From contig NZ_MECL01000015.1 in assembly GCF_014596445.1 (NCBI RefSeq), positions 1 to 57,654 on the forward strand: DNA of 57,654 bases. Reading direction: 5' to 3'. The translations under genes and the position numbers were made by a program. The DNA comes from Streptomyces sp. CBMA29 (GTDB taxonomy: Bacteria > Actinomycetota > Actinomycetes > Streptomycetales > Streptomycetaceae). This document shows positions 26,181 to 34,809 of this stretch, in pieces; positions within the stretch are counted from its first letter, which is position 1, and each line of letters begins with the position of its first letter. The notes under the pieces were generated by a model that was not told where the DNA came from, searched no databases, and was given only the letters and a program-made list of their open reading frames with translations.

Positions 26181-26481
26181 CCACGTACCCCCTGCCTGTG
26201 CGGTTGCCGCCCGACCGGGCCGGTTCCTCTCAGGGAACGTGCTGCCGGGCGGGTGCGCGCGCGGAGCTGGTACGTCAGGGTTGTCGCTAAATCGCCTTTC
26301 GCGCGGTGTGTGACGGTGTGCGGCGCTACCTCAGCGCACGCGGTCGCGCTCATCGGGTCGCGCCATCCGGGTGACGCAGCGTTAGTCGTATGGGATGGGC
26401 GGTTACTGATCGTTGTGTCGGTGCCGCAGACCCGGTGAAGCGCGGGTCGCGCGGCGGTCAGGTTCGTGAAGGGCGTACCGC
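26181..26481. other. Gene-free stretch upstream of membrane protein
   Basis: About 300 bp with no supported gene. It must hold the promoter of the membrane protein (minus) and any promoter of the small plus-strand frame at 26482. I see no tRNA, terminator or clear palindrome. Confidence 0.5.
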
Positions 26482-26829
26482 GTGATCACCACCCGTCTGC
26501 TGCTGGACAGGACAGGCACGGCCACCGCCGTGCGGGTCCCGGCCGTGCGGACGACGCCCGCCCACGCCGCCACCGCGGACCGCGGAGCGGCCGACCACTC
26601 CGTGACCGTCATCGCCACCCGGGACGGTCGTCCGATGGCGGTCGCGGTGGACTCCGAGGCCCGGCGGGCGACCACCGCCGCGGACGCGACGACCGACACC
26701 GAAGACGGAGGAGCCGCCGCGGCTCCGGTACGGGGATCGGACCGCGGCGGCTCCTCGGCACTCTCCCGGGGCCCTTGCGCCTTCCGGGCGACGGCTTCCC
26801 GCGTGGCGAGGCCGCTGAGCTGCGCCTAG
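26482..26829 (+). CDS. Possible small hypothetical protein
   Basis: A GTG-started frame of 115 residues (MITTRLLLDRTGTATAVRVPAV). Third positions are almost all G/C up to about 26710, which suggests a real gene on this strand. The later part covers a 15-bp inverted repeat and turns Ser/Arg-rich. No domain is recognised and the ribosome binding site is weak. The gene may be real but shorter, or decayed. Confidence 0.35.
   Translation: MITTRLLLDRTGTATAVRVPAVRTTPAHAATADRGAADHSVTVIATRDGRPMAVAVDSEARRATTAADATTDTEDGGAAAAPVRGSDRGGSSALSRGPCAFRATASRVARPLSCA
26708..26756. terminator. Stem-loop upstream of MFS gene
   Basis: GAGGAGCCGCCGCGG (26708-26722) and CCGCGGCGGCTCCTC (26742-26756) form a perfect 15-bp stem; the 19-base centre can pair further (TCCG/CGGA). 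There is no T-run. It lies about 120 bp before the MFS start and inside the small frame at 26482. It could be a terminator or attenuator. Confidence 0.5.
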
Positions 26830-26873
26830 CGTGGAATCGCCGGGGGGTGGTCGCGCCAAGGGAGATCTCCGTC

Positions 26874-28460
26874 ATGGCCCGTAGCAGCCCGGACACCTCC
26901 GCTTCCGCCGCCGGCCTCGGCGGCGGCCCGCAGCCCCGTGGGAAGCCGGGCCGCAGCAGTGTCGTCGGCACCCCCTCCCACCGCTGGTGGGTGCTCGGCG
27001 TGATCGGCCTGGCGCAGCTCATGGTGGTCCTCGACGCCACCATCGTGAACATCGCGCTGCCCTCCGCCCAGACGGCCCTCGGCTTCACCGACGGCAACCG
27101 TCAGTGGATCGTGACGGCGTACGCCCTCGCCTTCGGCTCGCTGCTGCTGCTCGGCGGCCGTCTCGCCGACCTGGTCGGCCGCAAGAGAATCTTCCTGATC
27201 GGCCTGACGGGCTTCGCGCTCGCCTCCGCGATCGGCGGCGCCGCCCCCAACTTCGGCGTGCTGGTCACCGCCCGCGCCCTCCAGGGCATGTTCGGCGCCC
27301 TGCTCGCCCCCGCGGCCCTCTCCTTGCTCACCACGACCTTCACCATCCCCAAGGAGCGCGCCAAGGCGTTCGGCATCTACGGCGCCATCGCGGGCGCGGG
27401 CGGCGCCGTAGGTCTGCTGCTCGGCGGTGTGCTGACCGAATACCTCGACTGGCGCTGGTGCCTGTACGTCAATCTGATCTTCGCCACGATCGCGTTCATC
27501 GGCGGCGTACGACTGCTGCAAGGCGGCACCCTGCCCGACCGTCCCAAGCTCGACATCCCCGGCACCGCCCTGGTGTCGGCCGGCCTGTTCTGCATCGTCT
27601 ACGGCTTCTCCAACGCCGAGAAGCACCCTTGGAGCTCGCCGCAGACCTGGGGCTTCCTGGTGGCGAGCGTCGTCCTGCTGCTCGCCTTCGTCACCTGGCA
27701 GCGCCGTGCGGCGCACCCCTTGCTGCCGCTTCGGGTGGTGACCGACCGGGACCGGGGCGCGTCGTTCCTGGCGATGTTCATCTCCGGCGGCGGGATGTTC
27801 GGCGTCTTCCTGTTCCTGACGTACTACCTCCAGCAGAGCCTGCACTACTCGCCGGTCTCCACCGGACTCGCCTTTCTTCCGATGATCGCCGTGATGGTGG
27901 TGACATCGGTGACCACCACCAATGTGCTGGTGCCGCGCTTCGGCGCCAAGCCGATCGTGCCGACCGGCATGGCCCTGGCCGGCATCGCCATGGCGTGGAT
28001 GACCGCGCTCGACCTGCACAGCACCTATCCCGCGCACGTACTGCCGCCGCTGCTGATCCTCGGCCTCGGCCTCGGCTCGATCTTCGCCACGGCGATGAAC
28101 CTCGCCACCGCGGGCGTACAAGCGCGGGACGCCGGTGTCGCGTCCGCCATGGTGAACACCTCGCAGCAGGTCGGCGGCTCCGTCGGCACCTCGCTGTTGA
28201 ACACCCTCGCCACCAGCGCCGCCGCTAGCTACGTGGTCGGCAAGCAGAACACTCCCGCCGTCGCCGCGCAGGCTCAGCTGCACAGCTATTCGACCGCCTA
28301 TTGGTGGGCGGCGGGCTTCTTCGCCGTCGGCACCGTGGTGACGGCCTTCCTCTACCGGCGCGGCAAGCCGCGCGCCCTGGCGCAGCCCAGCACGCTGCCC
28401 GACGATTCGCCCGCACCTGGTGACGCCGAACCCGACGCCCCGCCCGCCGCACATATGTGA
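26874..28460 (+). CDS. DHA2-type MFS multidrug exporter (EmrB/QacA-like)
   Basis: A 528-residue, 14-helix drug:H+ antiporter type. Motif D1-like LMVVLDATIVNIALPSAQ is in TM1, motif A GGRLADLVGRKRIF, and motif C GIYGAIAGAGGAVGLLLGG. The start at ATG 26874 follows AAGGGAGA. The first 35 residues are low-complexity cytoplasmic. It resembles the exporter at 31038 closely and probably arose by duplication. No regulator is immediately adjacent; the small gene at 26482 is not one. Confidence 0.92.
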   Translation: MARSSPDTSASAAGLGGGPQPRGKPGRSSVVGTPSHRWWVLGVIGLAQLMVVLDATIVNIALPSAQTALGFTDGNRQWIVTAYALAFGSLLLLGGRLADLVGRKRIFLIGLTGFALASAIGGAAPNFGVLVTARALQGMFGALLAPAALSLLTTTFTIPKERAKAFGIYGAIAGAGGAVGLLLGGVLTEYLDWRWCLYVNLIFATIAFIGGVRLLQGGTLPDRPKLDIPGTALVSAGLFCIVYGFSNAEKHPWSSPQTWGFLVASVVLLLAFVTWQRRAAHPLLPLRVVTDRDRGASFLAMFISGGGMFGVFLFLTYYLQQSLHYSPVSTGLAFLPMIAVMVVTSVTTTNVLVPRFGAKPIVPTGMALAGIAMAWMTALDLHSTYPAHVLPPLLILGLGLGSIFATAMNLATAGVQARDAGVASAMVNTSQQVGGSVGTSLLNTLATSAAASYVVGKQNTPAVAAQAQLHSYSTAYWWAAGFFAVGTVVTAFLYRRGKPRALAQPSTLPDDSPAPGDAEPDAPPAAHM

Positions 28461-28538
28461 CGCCTCCCTCCCGCGTACAGCCGCTCACATCGTGGAATCC
28501 CGGGGCGGGAAGGTGGCGGATACAGCTACCGTGCCGTC

Positions 28539-29336
28539 ATGACAGCCAACACCGTCGTGGCCGCTCTCGACGCCGTCAGCGTCCGCCGCTTCACCACCGG
28601 CCAGGTCATCCTCGACGACGTCAACTGGACCGTACGGTCCGGCGAGCACTGGGCGCTGCTCGGCGCCAATGGCGCGGGCAAGACGACGATGCTGCGCCTC
28701 ATCGGCGCCCTCATGCATCCCACCTCCGGCACGGTCGACGTGCTCGGCCACCGTCTCGGCCGTGTCGACATGCGCGAATTGCGCGCGCACATCGGCCTGG
28801 TGTCGTCCTCGCAGAAGGTGCCGCTCGACGCCACCGCCCACACCGTCGTCCTGACCGGTCACACGGGCACGGTGCAGCCGCTGTGGCGCAAGTACGACGA
28901 CGAGGTCCGCGAGCGCGCACACGAACTGCTGGCGGAGCTGGAGATCAAGGATCTGGCGGACCGGGCGTACGGGGTCTGCTCCGGCGGTCAGCGGGCCCGC
29001 GTCCTGGTGGCGCGGGCGCTGATGGCCGACCCGGCGCTGATGCTCCTCGACGAGCCCTTCAACGCGCTCGACCTGCCCTCCCGCGAGGACCTGATCGACG
29101 CCATGCACCGCCTCGCGCTCACCCGTACGGGTCTGGCGACCATCACCGTCACCCACCACCTGGAGGAGCTGTCGCCCGCGATCGGGCACGTACTGCTGCT
29201 CAAGGAAGGACGGGTGCTGACCTCGGGGTCCGCGCGGCAGGTGCTCACGGCCGAGTCGATGACCCACTGCTTCGGGCGGCCGATCGAGGTCAGCAGGCAC
29301 GAGGGACGGTGGCTCGCCCGCTCCGGACGGCGCTGA
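28539..29336 (+). CDS. ABC transporter ATP-binding protein
   Basis: A 265-residue ATPase with Walker A GANGAGKTT, signature CSGGQRARV, Walker B ALMLLDEP and the switch His in TVTHHLEEL. It is of the ModF/YlmA-like group, where no permease is encoded next door. No membrane partner is present here either, so its role may be regulatory or it may use a distant partner. It follows the MFS gene after 78 bp. The ATG is at 28539. Confidence 0.9.
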   Translation: MTANTVVAALDAVSVRRFTTGQVILDDVNWTVRSGEHWALLGANGAGKTTMLRLIGALMHPTSGTVDVLGHRLGRVDMRELRAHIGLVSSSQKVPLDATAHTVVLTGHTGTVQPLWRKYDDEVRERAHELLAELEIKDLADRAYGVCSGGQRARVLVARALMADPALMLLDEPFNALDLPSREDLIDAMHRLALTRTGLATITVTHHLEELSPAIGHVLLLKEGRVLTSGSARQVLTAESMTHCFGRPIEVSRHEGRWLARSGRR

Positions 29337-29397
29337 CCGTATGGGGTGACTTCACGGGCGCGAGGTTGACGTTCCCGCGGGTCGGTGACCGACCGTT

Positions 29398-29883
29398 TCA
29401 GCGCAGCCAGGGCAGGTCCGCCCGGTCCGGCTGGTGCAGGCCCTCGGCGATGACGCGGGAGATCTCCCCGAGTTGCGCCGTCTGCTCGGGGGTGAGCCGG
29501 TCGAAGATCGCGGAGCGGACGGCGGCGACGTGACCGGGCGCCGTACGCACCACCTCGTCGTAACCGGCGTCGGTGAGGACCGCGATCTGCCCGCGGCGGT
29601 CGGAGGGGCAGTCCTCGCGGCGCAGCCAGCCGTTCCCCTCCAGGCGGGCGACGGCGTGCGACAGCCGGGAGCGGGTGATCTTGGCGCGCTCGGCGAGCTC
29701 TGTCATGCGCATACTGCGGCCGGGCGTCTCGGAGAGCGTGCTGAGCAACGCGTAGTACATGTGCGGCATGCCCGCGTCGCGCTGGAGCTGACGGTCGAGG
29801 TGGTCTTCCAGCAACGTCGTGGCGTGCAGGTACGCCCGCCAGGTCGCCTGCTCGTCTTCGGTCAGCCATGTCATGGCGTTCAT
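29398..29883 (-). CDS. MarR-family transcriptional regulator
   Basis: A 161-residue winged-helix repressor. The recognition region is SMRMTELAERAKITRSRLSHAVARLEGNGWLRREDCPSDRRGQ with the DRR wing motif typical of MarR. The start at ATG 29883 (MNAMTWLTE) is used; ATG 29874 is possible. A palindrome TTGAAGCTTCAA lies 14 bp upstream, so it probably autoregulates. The same palindrome type precedes the dioxygenase gene at 34103, which suggests a redox or aromatic-compound regulon. Confidence 0.92.
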   Translation of the reverse strand: MNAMTWLTEDEQATWRAYLHATTLLEDHLDRQLQRDAGMPHMYYALLSTLSETPGRSMRMTELAERAKITRSRLSHAVARLEGNGWLRREDCPSDRRGQIAVLTDAGYDEVVRTAPGHVAAVRSAIFDRLTPEQTAQLGEISRVIAEGLHQPDRADLPWLR

Positions 29884-29897
29884 GGTACGTGCACTTC

Positions 29898-29909
29898 TTG
29901 AAGCTTCAA
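29898..29909. promoter_or_regulatory. Palindromic MarR operator before marR gene
   Basis: TTGAAGCTTCAA is a perfect 12-nt palindrome 14 bp before the marR start codon. It matches TTGAAGTTTCAA and TTGAATCTTCAA before the dioxygenase gene. Confidence 0.7.
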
Positions 29910-30007
29910 TAAAACAGCGTGTCACGCCGTCGGTTCGCGACCGGGCGCGTCCGGCTCGCGCGACCGGACACCTCTCTGGTGAAGCCTTCCATCAAACCTG
30001 CCGGTGG

Positions 30008-30023
30008 TGTGACGTAGGTCACA
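30008..30023. promoter_or_regulatory. CRP-consensus site between marR and tetR
   Basis: TGTGACGTAGGTCACA contains TGTGA-N6-TCACA, the perfect CRP/FNR-family consensus, and fits the Streptomyces Crp GTG-CAC type site. It lies 153 bp before the TetR start and 125 bp before the MarR start. Confidence 0.55.
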
Positions 30024-30051
30024 AGCGTGACGGGAAATATCCGGGGACGCG

Positions 30052-30087
30052 CTCCCCGTTTAGACCAGGTGACCGCGAAACGGGGAG
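30052..30087. promoter_or_regulatory. 10-bp inverted repeat upstream of tetR
   Basis: CTCCCCGTTT (30052-30061) and AAACGGGGAG (30078-30087) form a perfect inverted repeat with a 16-base spacer, about 75 bp before the TetR start. It may be the operator of the TetR regulator or a leader hairpin. Confidence 0.45.
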
Positions 30088-30160
30088 TGCTTGTCCGTTT
30101 CAACTGCGGGGCCCGTACCCCGTGAACGACCGCTGGATCGATCGGAAGGAGCCGCCCGCC

Positions 30161-30844
30161 GTGAGCCTCGACACTGTTGGTACGACCAGCGCCACCGCAA
30201 CAACCAGCAGCACCAGGCCGCGTGCCGTGCGGCTGCGCGCGGACGCCACACGCAACCGCGAGCGCATCGTCGCCGCCGCCCGCGAGGCCATCGTGGAGTT
30301 CGGCCCGGACGTGCCGCTCGACGACGTGGCGCGCCGCGCGGGAGTGGGGAACGCCACGCTCTACCGGCACTTCACCGACCGCGCCGAACTGATCCGCCAG
30401 GTCACGCTCACCGTCATGGCCACGACCGCCGAGCGGGCCGAAGACGCCCTCGCTCAGGAGCCCGACGCCTTCGCCGCGCTGCGCCGCTTCGTCTTCGAAG
30501 CGGCCGAAGAGCGGATCGGGGCGCTGTGCCCGATGCTGTCGGACGCCTTCGACCGCCAGGACCCCGCCGTCACCCAGCAGATGGAACGGCTGGAGCGGTC
30601 GGTCAACGCCATCATGGAACGCGCGCAGAGCGCGGGCCTGCTCCGTACCGACATCGCCGTCGGTGACCTGATGGTCGCCCTGACGCAGCTCACCCGGCCG
30701 CTGCCGGGCACCGGCTGCATGGGCTTCGACCGCTTCGTCCACCGCCACCTGCAGCTCTTCCTCGACGGGCTGCGTGCCCCCGCCGGATCGGTACTCGCCG
30801 GGACGGCGGCCACCCTGGAGGATCTCAAAGCCGGAAACAAATAG
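30161..30844 (+). CDS. TetR-family transcriptional regulator
   Basis: A 227-residue regulator. The helix-turn-helix is DVPLDDVARRAGVGNATLYRHFTDRAELI near residue 45. The remaining residues are a ligand-binding domain. The start is GTG 30161, supported by GGAAGGA (30144-30150). It lies 193 bp upstream of an MFS exporter on the same strand and is the likely repressor of that pump. Its ligand is unknown. Confidence 0.92.
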   Translation: MSLDTVGTTSATATTSSTRPRAVRLRADATRNRERIVAAAREAIVEFGPDVPLDDVARRAGVGNATLYRHFTDRAELIRQVTLTVMATTAERAEDALAQEPDAFAALRRFVFEAAEERIGALCPMLSDAFDRQDPAVTQQMERLERSVNAIMERAQSAGLLRTDIAVGDLMVALTQLTRPLPGTGCMGFDRFVHRHLQLFLDGLRAPAGSVLAGTAATLEDLKAGNK

Positions 30845-31037
30845 TTCGCAACGCCCATGAACCGGGCGATAACGTAGGGAAGTTCACCGACTTACCGAAG
30901 CGCAGTTCACGGCCGCTCGACCGATGAACACCGCGACCGGACCCCGGATCCCGGACCACGATCCGCATCGTCCGGCGCCAGCTCGCTGACACACGTCCCC
31001 ACGTCCTGTCACTCCGCATCCATTAGTGAGATCAGTT

Positions 31038-32546
31038 ATGCCTGAAACACGCTTGCCCGATCCGAAGCGCTGGACAGCGCTGATATTCATCGCCATCGCT
31101 CAGCTCATGGTCGTGCTCGACGCGACCGTGGTGAACATCGCACTTCCCTCCGCCCAGGCCGACCTCGGCATCTCGGACGGCAACCGCCAGTGGGTCGTCA
31201 CGGCCTACACCCTCGCCTTCGGTGGCCTGCTGCTATTCGGCGGCCGGATCGCGGACCTGTGGGGACGCAGGAACACCTTCATCGTCGGTCTGCTCGGCTT
31301 CGCCGCGGCCTCCGCACTCGGCGGCGCCGCCGTCAACACGGCGATGCTGCTCGGCGCCCGCGCCCTCCAGGGTGTCTTCGGCGCCCTGCTCGCGCCCGCC
31401 GCGCTGTCCCTGATCTCGGTGATGTTCACCGACGCCAAGGAGCGCGCCAAGGCGTTCGGCATCTACGGCGCCATCGCCGGCGCCGGCGCGGCCGTCGGCC
31501 TCATCCTCGGCGGTGTCCTCACCGAGTACCTGAACTGGCGCTGGGCGCTGTTCGTCAACATCTTCTTCGCCGTTGCCGCCGTCCTCGGCGCCATCGCCTT
31601 CATCCGCGAACCCGCCGAAGGCCGCAACCGCAACCGCCTGGACATCCCCGGCGTGGTCCTCGCCAGCACCGGTCTGGTCGCGCTCGTCTACGGCTTCAGC
31701 CGCGCCGAGTCCGACGGCTGGTCGTCCGGTGTGACCATCAGCCTGTTCGTCGCCTCCGTGGTGCTGCTCGCCTCGTTCGTGGCTGTCGAAGGCCGCGTCA
31801 AGGCCCCGCTGCTGCCGCTGCGCGTCATCACCGAGCGGAACCGGGGCGGCGTCTACCTGTCGCTGGGTCTCGCCATCATCGGCATGTTCGGCCTGTTCCT
31901 GTTCCTGACCTACTACCTCCAGCAGGTCATGGGCTACTCGGCGCTCAAGTCGGGCTTCGCGTTCCTGCCCATGGTCGGCGGTATGATCATCGGCTCCACG
32001 CAGATCGGCACCCGGCTGATGCTGCGGGTCCGGCCGCGCTTCCTGATGGCGCCCGGCTTCCTCGTCGCCGCCGTCGGCATGGGCATCCTCGCCCAGATCA
32101 AGGTCGACTCCAACTACGCCGAAATCCTGCTGCCCGGCCTGGTCCTGATGGGCCTCGGCATGGGTACGGCGTTCATGCCCGCCATGAGCCTTTCCGCGCA
32201 CGGTGTGCGTCCCGAGGACGCGGGCGTCGCGTCCGCCATGGTCAACACCTCGCAGCAGGTCGGCGGCTCCATCGGCACCGCGCTGCTGAACACCCTCGCG
32301 GCCAGCGCCACCACCACGTGGATCGGCTCGCACGCCAAGAGCCCGGCCGACCTGAAGAACCAGTTGTTCGTCAACCAGGCCGCCGTCCACGGCTACTCGG
32401 TCGCCATCTACTGGGCCACCGCCATCCTGGCGCTCTCCGCCGTCCTGGCCTTCGTCCTGGTCGACGCGGGTGTCCAGAACACCGGAGAGAGGGTCGCCGA
32501 AGGCGACTCGATCGAGGACATGCCGATCCCGGTCATCGCACACTGA
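31038..32546 (+). CDS. DHA2-type MFS multidrug exporter (EmrB/QacA-like)
   Basis: A 502-residue, 14-helix exporter. It shares long identical stretches with the 26874 protein: VVLDATVVNIALPSAQ, KERAKAFGIYGAIAGAGA and DAGVASAMVNTSQQVGGS. The ATG at 31038 gives MPETRLPDPKRW; a GTG at 31026 is possible but adds no conserved residues. Probably controlled by the TetR upstream. A strong hairpin follows its stop. Confidence 0.93.
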   Translation: MPETRLPDPKRWTALIFIAIAQLMVVLDATVVNIALPSAQADLGISDGNRQWVVTAYTLAFGGLLLFGGRIADLWGRRNTFIVGLLGFAAASALGGAAVNTAMLLGARALQGVFGALLAPAALSLISVMFTDAKERAKAFGIYGAIAGAGAAVGLILGGVLTEYLNWRWALFVNIFFAVAAVLGAIAFIREPAEGRNRNRLDIPGVVLASTGLVALVYGFSRAESDGWSSGVTISLFVASVVLLASFVAVEGRVKAPLLPLRVITERNRGGVYLSLGLAIIGMFGLFLFLTYYLQQVMGYSALKSGFAFLPMVGGMIIGSTQIGTRLMLRVRPRFLMAPGFLVAAVGMGILAQIKVDSNYAEILLPGLVLMGLGMGTAFMPAMSLSAHGVRPEDAGVASAMVNTSQQVGGSIGTALLNTLAASATTTWIGSHAKSPADLKNQLFVNQAAVHGYSVAIYWATAILALSAVLAFVLVDAGVQNTGERVAEGDSIEDMPIPVIAH

Positions 32547-32584
32547 CCCGGCACGGCACTCACCCGATGGGGTGAGCGCGTGAA

Positions 32585-32631
32585 AACGGCAGGGCCGCGC
32601 CTCGTGAAGCACGAGGCGGGGCCCTGCCGTT
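32585..32631. terminator. Bidirectional terminator between MFS and lipoprotein genes
   Basis: AACGGCAGGGCC (32585-32596) pairs with 32620-32631, and inside it GCCTCGTG/CACGAGGC forms a second stem. It lies between two convergent genes and would stop both. Confidence 0.85.
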
Positions 32632-32671
32632 GGTCATTCGTCATTCCATACGCAGCCCTGCGCGGCGACCG

Positions 32672-33298
32672 TCAGAGCCCCTCGGGCCACTTGTACGAGC
32701 TGGGCACCGTCACCTTGTCCGAAGGCGCGCCGTACACGAGTGCGATCTCCTCGTGCGCGGCCAGCTTGATCGCCGCCGGGTCGCCGGTCTGCTCCTTGCC
32801 GTTCACGTATACGTGCAGCTCCTTGCCGCCGCCGGTCTTGAGCGACCCGACCGTGTCCTTCGTGAGCGGCACGTTCCACTCGGTCATGAACTCGCCGAGC
32901 GTGAAGTCGGCCTGCACCGGCGACTCGATGTGCACGACGCCACTGGTGTCGTGCGTGTGCAGCGGGCTGATCGACTGCTTCGCCTCGTCGATGCCGATCA
33001 GGGCGGGCACGACGACGGCCTTGCCGTCCACGAACACATCCAGGTGACTGTGGATGTGCAACACCTGCCCCTCCTGCCCGAGCATTGGCAGCCCCGCCGC
33101 CTTGACCTGCGCGGAGGCGTCGGCGGGCGCGGGCCACGAGACGGCACTGGCCGCTGGCTTGCTGTCACCGCCGCCCGCGGTCGTCGCCGTGTCGCTCGCC
33201 CCCTTGCCGCTGGCGGAGCTGGATCCGGAGCCGCAGGCGGCCAGCGTCACCGCGCTGACCACTACGGCCACGCCGATCCCGATGCGTCGTTTCTGCAT
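32672..33298 (-). CDS. Secreted lipoprotein with histidine clusters
   Basis: The 208-residue product starts MQKRRIGIGVAVVVSAVTLAAC, with lipobox LAAC (Cys near residue 22). A Ser/Gly linker is followed by a domain with VLHIHSHLDVFVDGKAVVVP and SPLHTHDTSGVVHIES. The grouped histidines suggest a bound metal. The family is unnamed to me; function unknown. It is 19 bp downstream of the dioxygenase gene and may be in its operon. Confidence 0.75.
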   Translation of the reverse strand: MQKRRIGIGVAVVVSAVTLAACGSGSSSASGKGASDTATTAGGGDSKPAASAVSWPAPADASAQVKAAGLPMLGQEGQVLHIHSHLDVFVDGKAVVVPALIGIDEAKQSISPLHTHDTSGVVHIESPVQADFTLGEFMTEWNVPLTKDTVGSLKTGGGKELHVYVNGKEQTGDPAAIKLAAHEEIALVYGAPSDKVTVPSSYKWPEGL

Positions 33299-33317
33299 GA
33301 GCGTGGGGTCTCCCTGT

Positions 33318-34103
33318 TCAGCCGAACTGGACGGAACGCTTGGCGAGCCCCATCCAGAATCCGTCGATGATGCTGCGCTGGCTGCCGAGCTCGGACTCGG
33401 CGGCGCCGAGCGTAACGAACAGCGGGGCGAAGTGCTCGGTCCGCGGGTGCGCCAACCGCCCGGCGGGCGAGGTGTGTTCAAAGTCCAGCAGCGCGTCCAC
33501 GTCCTGGGCGTCCAGCGCCCGGTGACCCCAGTCGTCGAACTCCGCCGACCAGCTCGGCGGCTGCGGACCCGCGTTGCGCAACGCCGCCAGATTGTGCGTG
33601 AAGAATCCGCTGCCCACGATCAGCACACCCTCGTCGCGCAGCGGCGTCAACTTGCGGCCGATGTCCAGCAGCTTCTCCGGGTCGAGCGTCGGCATCGACA
33701 CCTGGAGCACCGGAATGTCGGCGGCGGGGAACATCTCCACCAGCGGTACGTACGCGCCGTGGTCGAGACCGCGGTCAGGCACGTCCTGCACGGGATTACC
33801 TGCGCCGCGCAGCAGTTTCCGTACGGAGTCGGCGAGCGCGGGCGCGCCGGGCGCCGTGTACCGCACCTGGTAGTAGTGCTCGGGGAAGCCCCAGAAGTCG
33901 TACACCAGGGGGACGGTGGTGGTCGCGCCGATCGCCAGCGGGGCCTCCTCCCAGTGCGCCGAGACCATCAGGATCGCCTTGGGGCGCGGCAGGCCGGCCG
34001 ACCAGGCCGCCAGCTCGCCGGGCCACACCGGGTCGTCGGCGAGCGGCGGGGCGCCGTGCGAGAGGTAGAGCGCGGGCATGCGCTCCGGGGTTGCCGTGGT
34101 CAT
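33318..34103 (-). CDS. LigB/DODA-type extradiol ring-cleavage dioxygenase
   Basis: A 261-residue class III extradiol dioxygenase. Metal ligands are expected in LYLSHGAPPLADD, SAHWEE (His), and LDHGAYVPL (His), with SMPTLDPEKLLDIG and HNLAAL following. It would open catechol-like rings with Fe(II) or Zn(II). The start ATG 34103 follows GGAGGG. Two MarR-like palindromes precede it, so it is the likely main target of the MarR encoded at 29398. A role in removing quinol or catechol stress is inferred. Confidence 0.9.
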   Translation of the reverse strand: MTTATPERMPALYLSHGAPPLADDPVWPGELAAWSAGLPRPKAILMVSAHWEEAPLAIGATTTVPLVYDFWGFPEHYYQVRYTAPGAPALADSVRKLLRGAGNPVQDVPDRGLDHGAYVPLVEMFPAADIPVLQVSMPTLDPEKLLDIGRKLTPLRDEGVLIVGSGFFTHNLAALRNAGPQPPSWSAEFDDWGHRALDAQDVDALLDFEHTSPAGRLAHPRTEHFAPLFVTLGAAESELGSQRSIIDGFWMGLAKRSVQFG

Positions 34104-34115
34104 CGCGCACCCTCC

Positions 34116-34171
34116 TTGAAGTTTCAAGCGTACGGGAGCACTACCGTAACTCCATATCCTTGAATCTTCAA
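34116..34171. promoter_or_regulatory. Two MarR-like operators before the dioxygenase gene
   Basis: TTGAAGTTTCAA (34116-34127) and TTGAATCTTCAA (34160-34171) match the palindrome before marR (29898-29909). The near site touches the ribosome binding site; the far site is 44 bp (about four helical turns) away, so two dimers on the same face would block transcription. Confidence 0.65.
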
Positions 34172-34223
34172 ATAAGCCGTGCGTGTCCGCACTGTCCGCA
34201 CGTATCAGCATGCGAGAACGGCG

Positions 34224-34745
34224 TCAGCCCAGGCGCTTCTCGAACCACGCCACATCGTGGTAGTCGCCGAATTTGTGGCCGACCTCCTCGTGCACCCCGA
34301 CCGGCCGGAAGCCGAAACGCTCATGCAGGCGTAGCGACGCCGCATTCGGCAGCGTGACGCCCGCGTACGCGCGATGCAGGTTCTCCTCCGCCAGCGCCTC
34401 GAAGAGCCCCGTATAGAGCAGCGTGCCGATGCCGCGCCCGCCCGCGTCGTGCGCGAGATAGATCGTCGTCTCCACCGACGTCGCGTACGCGGCCTTCGGT
34501 CGGAAGGGGCTGCTGGTCGCATAACCCAGGATTCGTCCCGACGGGCCGGGAAAGTGAGCAACCAAGAGCCGGTGCGGGCCGTCTTTCGGGTGGGAGAGCA
34601 ACCACGGACGACGTTGTTCGACCGTGAAGGGAACTACGTCGAACGTGATCGACGTTTCACGAATGTAGTGGTTGTAGATGTCGGTAAGAGCGGCCAGATC
34701 GCCCTCGCTACCTGGTCTGACCTGGACTTCTGGACGTTCCGGCAC
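34224..34745 (-). CDS. GNAT N-acetyltransferase, phosphinothricin-acetyltransferase-like
   Basis: A 173-residue GNAT enzyme. NHYIRETSITFDVVPFT is typical of the PAT/Bar-like subgroup, and the acetyl-CoA loop is GGRGIGTLLYTGLFEAL. Members acetylate small amines such as phosphinothricin or methionine sulfone/sulfoximine. The true substrate is unknown. It starts at ATG 34745 and is divergent from hrdD. Confidence 0.88.
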   Translation of the reverse strand: MPERPEVQVRPGSEGDLAALTDIYNHYIRETSITFDVVPFTVEQRRPWLLSHPKDGPHRLLVAHFPGPSGRILGYATSSPFRPKAAYATSVETTIYLAHDAGGRGIGTLLYTGLFEALAEENLHRAYAGVTLPNAASLRLHERFGFRPVGVHEEVGHKFGDYHDVAWFEKRLG

Positions 34746-34809
34746 CCTTTGGCCTCCCTGTGTGGCGAGACAGGGTACTGCATGATCACAAAATTCAGGT
34801 CACGAGATG

